44,184 nt of DNA from positions 1 through 44,184 of the forward strand of contig JAOBWO010000237.1 of the NCBI GenBank assembly GCA_025463415.1, in the 5' to 3' direction. How positions within the stretch are numbered: the stretch's first letter is position 1; each line of letters starts with the position of its first letter. The notes under the pieces were generated by a model that worked only from the letters and a program-made list of their open reading frames with translations, did no database searches and was not told the DNA's origin. The DNA is from Acidimicrobiales bacterium. GTDB taxonomy: Bacteria > Actinomycetota > Acidimicrobiia > Acidimicrobiales > Ilumatobacteraceae. Below, in pieces: positions 8,527 to 17,481 of the stretch. The translations under genes and the position numbers were made by a program.

Positions 8527-10254
8527 GTGCCCGCTTCGTCAACCACCATCGACATCGAATCCGACGTCTTCGCTCTGCGGCTGGCCAACCTGCTGCGCGC
8601 GACGCGCACGACCAGCGGGCGGTCTTACCGCGGCCTGGCCCGCGCCAGCGAAGGGCGCTTCACTCGCGAGCAGCTGCGCGAACTCGAAGAGGGCACTGCA
8701 GCGGTCGACGAGGAGATCGTCGAACTGGTCAGCGCGCTGTACGGCGCCGACCTCGGCACGATCCTCCCCAACCGCCTGCCCGTCTCGATCACCAACGGTG
8801 TGATCAGTGCCGGTGGGGTGCGCGCCTCGTTCGTCGCCACGAACGCGACATCGCTGCTGACTGCGTACCTGCGTCTGATCCGCTCGATGCGGCGTCAGAA
8901 GAAGGCGCCGATGATCGCGCTCCGGCGTGAGGATGTCGAAGCCCTCGCCGAGTACCTCGAGGAGCCGGGTGAGTCGATCGTCGACCGCCTGACCGCGCTG
9001 ATGGGGGCAACACTGACCCAGCGCACTGCGATGGCGACGATGTTCGCGACGGGCGCGATCGTGATCGGGCTGGCCGGCTCGACCGCTGCCCGCGCACCCG
9101 ACCCGACCGGCGCTCCGGTGGCGGGTGGCAACCGCACGGTCGAGCTCGTCGTCGACGACACGTCCACCACGATCGAGCAGACGGTCTCCACGGAGCCCAC
9201 CGCCGATGCCTCCTCGTCGACCACCGTCGTGGACCCGAGCGGGCAGGACTCACCTGCCGCCGACCCGCACGTCGTCGTGCAGGACACCGAGACGACGGTC
9301 GCCGCCTCCGGCACCGCACCCGGCACGACACGCGCGACCGACGCGAGCGGTACGGAGACGAACCAGCCCGCGACCAACGGCCGGTCTGCAACGACGCCGT
9401 CGTCGGCGGACCCGACCGCGCCGGATCCGGCAACGCCTACGACTACGCCGACGACCGTGGCCCCCGTGGCCGGAGTCGCCACCGACACAGCGCCCGTTGC
9501 CGACGCCGGTGTGCCCCCCACGACCGACGATCTGACATGGCTCGACGGCGATGGGACCACGCAGATCCCGACCAGCGCGAACGTGCCTGCCGACGGCAGC
9601 CCGGTGACGACCGTGCCGGCGACGATGCCGGCGACTGGGCCGGTGGCGGATGCCGACCCCGTCGTACCCACCGGCCCTGCCGGCGAGGTCGCCACGGACG
9701 CACCACCGATCCCTTCGGCGGTGCCTCAGGGCCGAGCTGCACCGGCCGACGCCGCTACGGCTGAGGGCTTCGCCTCTGCCGCGTTCGTTGCGTCCGAGGC
9801 GCCAGTGGCCGCCACGTCGTCCACCCACCCGACGATGATTGACGGGGCGTCCAAGAGCTCCGCCAGGGAAGCCCGGCGAGCGCGCCGGGCGGACCGCAAG
9901 AACGCTGCAGCGCTCCACCGGATCGAAAGTCGCGCCAAGTCGGCGATCGAGCGTGGCGTGAACCGCATCTACCTCGAGGCGGACGAGGAGCGGGTCGCTG
10001 CCCTCCAAGTGATCTACGCCCGCGCCGACACAGCGCTCGAGCGTGCCTCGATGCGCATCTTCGCCAACGGTCGCACGGAGAAGTCAGAAGCTGTGCTGGC
10101 CGGCGTGAAGGAAGAGATCCTCGCCCGCGCCGAGGACGACAAGGACATCGTCCTCGACAGCATCTACACGCGTGCCCATGCCGAGCGCACCGCGCTCACG
10201 ACCGCGGTGGAGCTTCAGGCCCGTGCTGCACGCGAGGGTCTCGGCCTCGTCTGA
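8527..10254 (+). CDS. HTH-like / TM / Thr-Pro-rich / coiled-coil membrane protein (RodZ-like topology)
   Basis: GTG start with upstream aaggaa; MPASSTTIDIESDVFALRLANLLRATRTTSGRSYRGLARASEGRFTREQLRELEEG..., single hydrophobic segment (MATMFATGAIVIGLAGSTAA), long Thr/Pro/Ala region, C-terminal charged helical region. ORF-track part 6619-8526 is antisense artefact. Confidence 0.7.
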   Translation: MPASSTTIDIESDVFALRLANLLRATRTTSGRSYRGLARASEGRFTREQLRELEEGTAAVDEEIVELVSALYGADLGTILPNRLPVSITNGVISAGGVRASFVATNATSLLTAYLRLIRSMRRQKKAPMIALRREDVEALAEYLEEPGESIVDRLTALMGATLTQRTAMATMFATGAIVIGLAGSTAARAPDPTGAPVAGGNRTVELVVDDTSTTIEQTVSTEPTADASSSTTVVDPSGQDSPAADPHVVVQDTETTVAASGTAPGTTRATDASGTETNQPATNGRSATTPSSADPTAPDPATPTTTPTTVAPVAGVATDTAPVADAGVPPTTDDLTWLDGDGTTQIPTSANVPADGSPVTTVPATMPATGPVADADPVVPTGPAGEVATDAPPIPSAVPQGRAAPADAATAEGFASAAFVASEAPVAATSSTHPTMIDGASKSSAREARRARRADRKNAAALHRIESRAKSAIERGVNRIYLEADEERVAALQVIYARADTALERASMRIFANGRTEKSEAVLAGVKEEILARAEDDKDIVLDSIYTRAHAERTALTTAVELQARAAREGLGLV

Positions 10255-11393
10255 TCGATGGCCCGCGCCAGCAACACCGGCGCTCGCCGGTGGCGCATCA
10301 CGCCGTAGGTCACCCAGCCGATCGCGAGCACCAACCAACAGCTGATCGCCCGGTACATCAACGCCGCGATCACAGCGATGTCCGTCGGTGTGCCGGCGCG
10401 CACGAGCGCCAGGGCCAGCGCGCCTTCGACGATCCCGACTCCGGCAGGCGTGAAGCTCAGTGAGGCCGCGCCCAACACCGCGGCGTACACGACGGCGAGC
10501 TGGGTCCACGGCACGGGTGCGCCCAACGCAGCGATGCACGCCGCGAGGCAGCCGATGTCGGTGGTCCAGTTGAGGATGGAAAGACCTGCCGAGGATGCTG
10601 CCGCTCGCCGGCCGAGCCGGAACCCGGCGATCCGGCTGAAGGTCGCCGACACGGCGAATGGGTCGAGTCGGCTGCCGCGGCGCGTGATCCGCTGCATGCC
10701 CGTGATCAACCGGGTAGCGGCCCGTTCGAGCGATGCGCGGAAGGACGGCCACCTGAACGCTGCGACGATCGCCGCGATCGGCAGCACGCCGGCGACGATG
10801 GTGATCGCCCCGAGCACTGACGTGGTGGCGTCTCCCGCGAGCGTGGCGCCGATGCCCAGCACGGCGGCCAGCGTGGTGGTCGACACGATGCCGGACATCG
10901 CGATCGTCCATCCCGCGATCGGTAGGTCCGCGCCGTGTTGCTTGAGCTGGTGGTAGGTGAACGCAGTTCCGGCGGTGCTGCCCGCCAGTGGGAGGGTCAC
11001 GGACACGGCGTTGCCCGCAACCGTGATCGCCACCATCGCCGACAGGGGCACCGTCAAGCCGGCCGAGCGGAGGACCCTGCGCTGCAGCATCGCTGCGGCC
11101 ACCATGCTGACCGCGGCGAGCACGCCGGCGGGGACGAGCCACTGCAGGCGGACGTGGCCGAGATCGTGGTGGCTGCGCACCACCGGCCAGACCTGACGGA
11201 TCGCGAGGCCCAGCACCACCACCGTGGCGACTGCCATGCCGAGCATCCGGCGCCGGTGTCGGTGCCGGTCGGGCGGAGCCACTGGATGGTCGGACGGAAC
11301 CACTGGATGGTCCGACGGAACCTCTGGATGCGGGGCGGGCGTGGCGTGTTCGACGGAGCTCTCGCTCGGTGCAGCCAGCTCGCAGATGCTCAT
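10215..11393 (-). CDS. Flippase-like integral membrane protein (YbhN/UPF0104-like, LPG synthase TM-type)
   Basis: Multiple TM segments; TVAGNAVSVTLPLAGSTAGTAFTYHQLKQHGAD and AASLSFTPAGVGIVEGALALALVRAGTP are typical. 3' end overlaps the convergent 8527-10254 CDS by 40 nt. Confidence 0.8.
   Translation of the reverse strand: MSICELAAPSESSVEHATPAPHPEVPSDHPVVPSDHPVAPPDRHRHRRRMLGMAVATVVVLGLAIRQVWPVVRSHHDLGHVRLQWLVPAGVLAAVSMVAAAMLQRRVLRSAGLTVPLSAMVAITVAGNAVSVTLPLAGSTAGTAFTYHQLKQHGADLPIAGWTIAMSGIVSTTTLAAVLGIGATLAGDATTSVLGAITIVAGVLPIAAIVAAFRWPSFRASLERAATRLITGMQRITRRGSRLDPFAVSATFSRIAGFRLGRRAAASSAGLSILNWTTDIGCLAACIAALGAPVPWTQLAVVYAAVLGAASLSFTPAGVGIVEGALALALVRAGTPTDIAVIAALMYRAISCWLVLAIGWVTYGVMRHRRAPVLLARAIDQTRPRPSRAARA
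11281..11322. repeat. 21-bp tandem direct repeat (2 units plus partial) encoding VPSDHPV repeats
   Basis: actggatggtcggacggaacc / actggatggtccgacggaacc, then partial tctggatg; in frame within the flippase-like gene. Confidence 0.85.
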
Positions 11394-11520
11394 CGCTGTC
11401 GGTCAACGCCTCCTCGGACCGATCTCATCCCGGTTCCACGAAATTGCTTGGTATATCCATTCAATTTTCGCGCCGCGCCCCGTGTCGTGCCTGGTGCCGC
11501 GGCAGGGCTACGTTCGCGCG

Positions 11521-12114
11521 ATGAGCACCTCCGAGATCGCCGTCACCGCAAACGCGCTCACTCTCGACTCGTTGCGGCGACGGATGAAGGCGCTGCACTC
11601 GCTGTACGAGGACGCGGTCACCACGATGGGGCCTGAGCACGTCAACCACTTCGAGCGCGAGGGCGTGCTGCCGATCGCGTTCTCGTTGTTCCACATCGTC
11701 AACATGATGGACACCTCGTTCTTCCTGATGACCGGGAGCACGCCGATCTGGGATGCGGAATGGGAGCGCCGGATCGAGATGACGATCCCCGACCACGGCA
11801 AGCACAAGACGGTCGGCGAGATGATCCACCAGCGGATCGGCAACTACGACGAGTTCATCGCCTACATGCGCGCCGTCTTCGCTCGCACCGAGTCGTGGCT
11901 GGCCGGCCTGGAGCCGCACGACCTCGATCGCCTCGTGATCCCTCGCCCGTTCCCGCCCCAGATCGCCACGACGTTCAGCGCACGCGTCGCCGGGGAGGCC
12001 GGCCTGACCCTGCTCGACTGCACCGAGTGCTGGATCTACCAGCACGGCCTGCGTCACATGGGCGAGATCGAGCTCTCCCGTGGCCTCGTCGGCCTCGGTG
12101 GCATGACGTCCTGA
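11521..12114 (+). CDS. DinB-like superfamily protein
   Basis: 197-aa helical protein with H residues in DinB-like positions (LFHIVNMMDTSFFLMTGS..., YQHGLRHMGEIELSRGLVG). Confidence 0.65.
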   Translation: MSTSEIAVTANALTLDSLRRRMKALHSLYEDAVTTMGPEHVNHFEREGVLPIAFSLFHIVNMMDTSFFLMTGSTPIWDAEWERRIEMTIPDHGKHKTVGEMIHQRIGNYDEFIAYMRAVFARTESWLAGLEPHDLDRLVIPRPFPPQIATTFSARVAGEAGLTLLDCTECWIYQHGLRHMGEIELSRGLVGLGGMTS

Positions 12115-12134
12115 CCCCGTGAGGTCGAGTCGCG

Positions 12135-15100
12135 TCAGGGGTTGAAGTAGCCGTTGACGTCGATCACGAGGTGGGTGGCCTGCTGGGTGAAGACGCAGAC
12201 GGTGCCGTCGGCCGCGATCCGGGAGATGACCGCGTTTGCGATGGTGGTGCCGGCGCCGTAGTTGAGGTTGGATGCCGTCGGCGGATCTCCACCGCAGGGG
12301 AACACGGTGGCGAACCCGGGCGCCGTGGCCTCGGTGACGGTCACGTTCAGCACGGCTGCCGTCGCGTCGAGCGGGACAACGGCCCTGCCAGCGACACGCA
12401 CGACGGTCACCGCCCCGGCCGGTCGCAGCCCGATCGCGTTGGACTCGCCGTCGGTGGTGCTGGCCCCGCCACGGCTCTCCAGCAGCCGGGCCGGCACGAT
12501 CGGCACGAGCTTGGAGCCCGCCGGCGCGAAGCCGTTGACGTCGACGACGAGCTGGATCGGGCTCTGGGTCAGCACGCACACCGCACCGCCGGTGCCGACC
12601 TTGGTGACCGCAGCATTGGCGATCGTCTGCCCCGCGGAGTAGTTGAGGTTCGAGGCCAGCGGCGGATCGCCGCCGCACGGGTACACGGTGACGAACCCGG
12701 CGAACTGGGCCTCGGTGACCGTCATGTTCAGTGCCACCGCCGTCGCGTCGTTCGGAACGCCTGCTCGGCCGAGGACCGGCACCACGGTGACCGAACCGGC
12801 CGGGCGCTGCCCGCCACCGCTCAGCTGCCCGTCTGCGGTCGGCTGACCCGGCCGCGAGTCGAACAGGCGGCCGGGTACCAGCGAGGTCAGGCTGGACCCG
12901 AGCGGAAAGTAGCCGTTGACGTCGACGACCAGATGCGTACGGAGCTGGTTGAACAGGCAGACCTGACCGCCGGCGCCGACCTTGACGATCACCGCATTGG
13001 GGATCGTCGAACCCTCGACGGCGTTGATGTTCGACGCTGTCGGCGGATCGCTGCCGCACGGGTACACCGTGACGAACCCGGCGCCCTGAGCCTCGGTGAC
13101 GGTGACGTTGAGGACCACCGTGGCAGCATCCGACGCGACGCCGCCGCGACCTGCGACGAGCAGCGACGTGACCGTGCCAGCCGGCCTGACGCCGATCGCG
13201 TCGTACTGGCCGTCGATCGTCGAGCCATCCGATCGGGTGTCCATCAGGCGCGCCGGTACGAACGACTGGAAGCCGATCGACGGGCTGACGATCGGCGTCG
13301 CTGCCGATGGTGGTCCCGTGCCCAGTGCGGTCGTGGCCGACACGGTGAAGGTGTACGGCGTGCCATTGGTGAGACCGGTGAGGGTGACGGTGTTGGTGCC
13401 GCCGGGAACCGCGTACGTCGTCGACGGGGCGCCGTTGACGAACGATGCCACGGTGTACCCGGTGATGGGGGAGCCGCCGTCGGTGGGGGTGGTCCAGGTC
13501 ACGGTCGCCGACTGGTTGCCCGGCGAACCGATGACGCTCGCCGGAGCTCCTGGCAACGTGGAGCACGAGTAGATCGCGAGATCGTCGATGAACCAGCCGG
13601 GATACTCCTCGGTGAAGCTGTCCTCGCCGAAGGCGAACCGGAACCGCACGCTCTGGCCGGCCAGCGAGCTGAGGTCCACCCGGGTGGTCTGGTAGTTCGG
13701 GCTGATCAGCCCGAACGCGCTGCGGCCCTGGAGTGGGTCGCTGAAGCCGTTCTGGATCGTGCCGTTGTAGCCGTTGATCGTCGGCAGGCCGCCGATGTCT
13801 TGCCAGGTCGTGCCGTTGGTCGTGTACTCCACCACCCCGCCGTCGTACATCTGCGGGGCATCAGGGTCCGAGTCCGTCGAGAACGAATGGTCGAACCGCA
13901 AATAGGCGTTCTGCCCGGCTGGCAGGCCCACCGCCGCCTGCTCGGTGACGGTGGCGGAACCGGGCCCGGCGACATCGTCGACGTGCAGGGAGCGGGAGCC
14001 GCTCTGCGAGGAGTCCGTGGAGTAGCTCCAGGGCGCGCCGGCCCCTGTCTGGCTGCTCACCCAGTTGCCGGTGTTGGTCTCCATGTCGTCGTTGAACCGC
14101 ACGATCTGGTTCCCGCTGTCGCACACCGGTGCTGTCAGCACGGCGCCGGCCTTGGTGGCCCGCTTGTTCATCTCGGTCGCGGTGACCGCCTTGGTGACCT
14201 GAGCGCAGTCGCCGGCGGTGATGCCGACGGTACCGATCAGGTTGGTGCACGCCTGCGGCAGGATCCGGAACAGATCGAGGTAGTCGGACCCCGGAGTGAG
14301 CAGCGTCGTGTTGGCGTAGTAGTAGATGTCGGCCGTCTTGGTGTTGCCGATGCCCGTGATGATCTGACCGTTGAAGCCTGGTGCGGCGACGCCAACAGCC
14401 ATCAAGTACGCGGCCTTGTTGTCGACGCCGCTGTTGGTGTGCACGCCGTACCCGTCGCCGATCGTGCCGATGTAGCGGGGGCTGGTCATCGTGTCTGGGT
14501 CGTTGAAGGTCGGCGGATTCTTCATGCTCCGGATGGGCCCGTCCGGCGGTTGGCCAGCTATCGAGGGCAGCGTCTCGCCGATCAGCCAATTCGGATCGGA
14601 GGCGCCGGTGCTGAGTTGGATCAGCTCGCCCATCACGTCGGACATCGACTCGTTGATGGCTCCCGTGTCGGCGTAGTAGAAGAGGCCCGAGGTGTACTGG
14701 GTCACGCCGTGAGTGAGCTCGTGACCGACGACGTCGAGCGCCGACGAGTAACCCTGTCCGTAGATCATCTGCTTGCCGTTCCAATAGGCGTTGTGATAGC
14801 GGCACGGCCCGGCCGATGGGCAGAACCTCACCGTCGACGTGATCGGCAGGCCCGCTCCGTTGATGCTGTCGCGCCCGAACATGGTGTTGTAGAAGTCGTA
14901 GGTGACGCCGGCGTTGTCGAATGCCGCCCTCGCATCGCTCGAGGATCCGGCATAGGCGGCGGCCTGATTGGCTTCGGTCAGCGTGGGTGCACTGCACGTC
15001 TCCGGCGCACCGACGGTGCCGCCGTCGTCGCACACGCTCCGGTTCTTGGCCTGTTCCTGCTGGCTGAACTGGAGGGCCACCGTGCCCTTGGTGGCGTCGA

Positions 15101-15833
15101 TCAGCACGAGCCGGTCGATGTCGCCGAGCGCGCTGCGAACGTCGATCCGCCACACCACTCTCGCCCCGAGCGGGTCGGGCGCGCCGAGCAGGGCGGGGTC
15201 GTAGACCCACAGCGCAGGAGCGCTGACCGTGAGCGCCGTCGGGTCGAGGCCCGATGCACGCGCGGTGAGGGCTCGAGCAGTGGACGCAGCCGACTCCGCC
15301 GTGACCGTGCCGGCGACCGGGATGGCCAGCTGCGGCGACGCTTCGCCGGTGGCCGACAGCACGGCGCCGGCGTCGTCGACCTGCACGGCCACCTGGCCGG
15401 CCAGCACCGGAAGCCCTTCGTAGCTCTGCTGGAACCGCACGGCGTCACCGCCCTGGCCGTCGAACACGGCGAGCTGGGTCAGATCGGTGCTGGCGTCCTC
15501 GACACCGAACATCTGGCCGTAGTCGTCGACGAACCGGCGGGCTGCGTCGGATGCATCGGCCGCGGATCCATCGTCCTCCGCTGGCGCGTTCCGGAGCGGG
15601 TGGTGCGGTACGGAGCCGATGAAGGTGACGTCCCCCGTGCCGGGCCGCACGGCGAAGGTGGCGGTTCCCCCGGTGACCCTCTGCAGCCTGGAGGCCAACG
15701 CGGCGACCGCGGGCCGGGCCAGCGCGAGTGGGCTCGCAGGCGCGGCGACCGTCGGTGGTGTCACCACCGTCATGGAACCGACGACGAGCGCGAGCAGGCC
15801 AGCGGAGGCCACGGTCCGTCGTCCGGATCTCAC
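12135..15833 (-). CDS. Secreted M4 (thermolysin) family zinc metallopeptidase with FTP/PepSY-type propeptide, beta-sandwich, FN3 and three C-terminal repeat modules
   Basis: Signal peptide; FTP-like propeptide; VVGHELTHGVTQYTSGLFYYADTGAINESMSDVMGE (HExxH plus downstream E); FN3 segment SVIGSPGNQSATVTWTTPTDGGSPITGYTV. The ORF extends to 15854; GTG at 15831-15833 is preferred because of the upstream -10-like box. Confidence 0.92.
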   Translation of the reverse strand: MRSGRRTVASAGLLALVVGSMTVVTPPTVAAPASPLALARPAVAALASRLQRVTGGTATFAVRPGTGDVTFIGSVPHHPLRNAPAEDDGSAADASDAARRFVDDYGQMFGVEDASTDLTQLAVFDGQGGDAVRFQQSYEGLPVLAGQVAVQVDDAGAVLSATGEASPQLAIPVAGTVTAESAASTARALTARASGLDPTALTVSAPALWVYDPALLGAPDPLGARVVWRIDVRSALGDIDRLVLIDATKGTVALQFSQQEQAKNRSVCDDGGTVGAPETCSAPTLTEANQAAAYAGSSSDARAAFDNAGVTYDFYNTMFGRDSINGAGLPITSTVRFCPSAGPCRYHNAYWNGKQMIYGQGYSSALDVVGHELTHGVTQYTSGLFYYADTGAINESMSDVMGELIQLSTGASDPNWLIGETLPSIAGQPPDGPIRSMKNPPTFNDPDTMTSPRYIGTIGDGYGVHTNSGVDNKAAYLMAVGVAAPGFNGQIITGIGNTKTADIYYYANTTLLTPGSDYLDLFRILPQACTNLIGTVGITAGDCAQVTKAVTATEMNKRATKAGAVLTAPVCDSGNQIVRFNDDMETNTGNWVSSQTGAGAPWSYSTDSSQSGSRSLHVDDVAGPGSATVTEQAAVGLPAGQNAYLRFDHSFSTDSDPDAPQMYDGGVVEYTTNGTTWQDIGGLPTINGYNGTIQNGFSDPLQGRSAFGLISPNYQTTRVDLSSLAGQSVRFRFAFGEDSFTEEYPGWFIDDLAIYSCSTLPGAPASVIGSPGNQSATVTWTTPTDGGSPITGYTVASFVNGAPSTTYAVPGGTNTVTLTGLTNGTPYTFTVSATTALGTGPPSAATPIVSPSIGFQSFVPARLMDTRSDGSTIDGQYDAIGVRPAGTVTSLLVAGRGGVASDAATVVLNVTVTEAQGAGFVTVYPCGSDPPTASNINAVEGSTIPNAVIVKVGAGGQVCLFNQLRTHLVVDVNGYFPLGSSLTSLVPGRLFDSRPGQPTADGQLSGGGQRPAGSVTVVPVLGRAGVPNDATAVALNMTVTEAQFAGFVTVYPCGGDPPLASNLNYSAGQTIANAAVTKVGTGGAVCVLTQSPIQLVVDVNGFAPAGSKLVPIVPARLLESRGGASTTDGESNAIGLRPAGAVTVVRVAGRAVVPLDATAAVLNVTVTEATAPGFATVFPCGGDPPTASNLNYGAGTTIANAVISRIAADGTVCVFTQQATHLVIDVNGYFNP
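12138..13271 (-). repeat. Three tandem ~124-127 aa RLLDTR...LVVDVNGYF modules in the M4 peptidase
   Basis: Units at 12138-12509, 12510-12890 and 12891-13271 share VPxRLxDSR, AGxV, LNxTVTEAxxxGFxTVYPCGxDPPxASNxN, TIxNAV, GxVCxxxQ and HLVVDVNGYF. Confidence 0.9.
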
Positions 15834-15936
15834 GCTCCGACGGTAACAGAGCATCTTTCAGAACGGTCGGCGACCCCAGCCGATGCGGAATCCGGAGCAC
15901 CTCGTGCGATCGCGCTGCGCCGGTACCATCGGCCCG

Positions 15937-16839
15937 ATGTCCACCCTCGCGCCGCCGTCAGCCGAAGCTGCGCCGGAGGCGCGACGCGGAGCGCTGCTGA
16001 CCATGGCGCTGGCGGTGGCCGTCGGCAGCGTCTCGTTCACGATGATCAAGCTGGTGCTCCGCGACATCTCGCCGTTGGCGCTGGCGGCCGGCCGGGTGGT
16101 GTTCTCGGCGTCCGCGTTCGTGCTGATCGTCGTCGTCCAACCGCAGCGGCGGCGGCCGATCGCCCGTGAGGACCGGGTCCGAGTCCTGTTCTGCGGCCTC
16201 GGAGGTTCGGCCGGCTTCCACCTCCTCTTCAGCTGGGGACAGGACCACGTCTCTGTGGCCGTTGCTGCGATCGTGCTGGCGACGATGCCTGCGATGGTGG
16301 CGCTGGGCGAGGTGATCTTCATGTCGCATCGGCTCTCACGGCGTCAGGTCGCTGGTCTGCTGCTGTCGTTGGCCGGCGTGGCGGTCATCTCGCTGCGGTC
16401 GAGTGGCGGCCATTCGACCGTGCTCGGCATCCTCGCCGTGGCCGCAGCGACGGTCGTCTGGGCGGCGGTCACGATCACCACGCGCAGCCTCGCCGATCGC
16501 TACGACCCGTGGTGGTTGAACACGCCGGGCACCGTGCTCGGCGCGGTCGTGATGATCGCGCTCGTCCTGCCCCACGCACGTGAGTACGCCCACCTGTCCG
16601 GACCGTCCTGGGCGTACCTGATCTGGCTCGGCATGGTCGGATCGGCGTTCATCTACGCCGCGCTCGCCCACGCGATGAAGTCGTTGTCGGCCACGGTGAC
16701 CTCCAGCCTGTCCACGCTGGTGACTCCAGTCGGCGTGATCGTCGCTTGGATCGGGCTGGGCGAACGACCCGGTCTGGTCACGCTCGCGGGCGGCACGATC
16801 GCCGTGCTCGGCGTCGGGCTGGTCACCGGCCGGGCGTGA
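15937..16839 (+). CDS. EamA/DMT-family transporter
   Basis: About 10 hydrophobic segments, duplicated EamA-like halves (LALAAGRVVFSASAFVLIVV...; SSLSTLVTPVGVIVAWIGLGERPGLVTLAGGTIAVLGVGLV). Confidence 0.85.
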   Translation: MSTLAPPSAEAAPEARRGALLTMALAVAVGSVSFTMIKLVLRDISPLALAAGRVVFSASAFVLIVVVQPQRRRPIAREDRVRVLFCGLGGSAGFHLLFSWGQDHVSVAVAAIVLATMPAMVALGEVIFMSHRLSRRQVAGLLLSLAGVAVISLRSSGGHSTVLGILAVAAATVVWAAVTITTRSLADRYDPWWLNTPGTVLGAVVMIALVLPHAREYAHLSGPSWAYLIWLGMVGSAFIYAALAHAMKSLSATVTSSLSTLVTPVGVIVAWIGLGERPGLVTLAGGTIAVLGVGLVTGRA

Positions 16840-17481
16840 TCAGCTGGAGCTGATCGGGCCGGTGTCAGGAGCGATGTCAGCGCCGGCAGGAGCCGTCAGT
16901 GCCTCGGCCAGCAGCGCATGCGCGTGCTCACCGAGTCCCATCTCACCGACCGCGGCGAGTCCGGCCGGGCTCATCTTGCGAGCTGTCTTGCGGATCACGT
17001 CGAGCAGGTGGTCGTGCTCCAGACGGGCCTCGACGTCGGCGAGCTGCGTCTCGAGGAACACGAGGCACGCAGCGTCCTCGAGGACCTGGGTGTCGGCGTC
17101 GGTGGCGAGGTGATCGCGCCGGATCAGCTCCTGCGTCCGCGCGATCGTGGCTGCGTCGTAGCCCGAGTCCGCCAGGATCGCCTCGACCTCGGTGGCGTGG
17201 CGGAGCTTCTGGTCGCGGCGCCAGCGCAGGTACCCCGCCTTGCCCTCCGGGTAGGTACCCCGGGGCACCTCCCAGCGGCGCAGGTGGTGCGCACGCGCGG
17301 CAAGCAACAGGGCCTCGGCCGGATCATCGACGAGGTGGGCCACCCATTCGGCGGCCAGGTGGCCGTGAGCGAGGGCCAACGGCTGCGTGGTGCCGCGCAC
17401 CGTGACGTGGTTCGGATCGGCGGCGTTGGCCGCGTCGATGGCCGCGACGGCGGCGTCGTACGATGCGCTCAGACGGCGCAT
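16840..17481 (-). CDS. DUF4202 family protein
   Basis: AAIDAANAADPNHVTVRGTTQPLALAHGHLAAEWVAHL...HHLRRWEVPRGTYPEGKAGYLRWRRDQKLRHAT...VLEDAACLVFLETQLADV matches DUF4202. Start overlaps the 3' end of the sulfite reductase gene. Confidence 0.8.
   Translation of the reverse strand: MRRLSASYDAAVAAIDAANAADPNHVTVRGTTQPLALAHGHLAAEWVAHLVDDPAEALLLAARAHHLRRWEVPRGTYPEGKAGYLRWRRDQKLRHATEVEAILADSGYDAATIARTQELIRRDHLATDADTQVLEDAACLVFLETQLADVEARLEHDHLLDVIRKTARKMSPAGLAAVGEMGLGEHAHALLAEALTAPAGADIAPDTGPISSS

Noticed and set aside
11461-13566. 701-aa minus-strand ORF overlapping the DinB-like gene and the M4 modules
   Set aside because: Shifted-frame reading of the repeat modules (HRRRLRHGVP-like); no real domain.
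12171-16169. 1332-aa + strand ORF antisense to the M4 peptidase
   Set aside because: Low-information Arg/Gly/Val-rich translation and no recognisable motifs; typical spurious ORF opposite a GC-rich gene.
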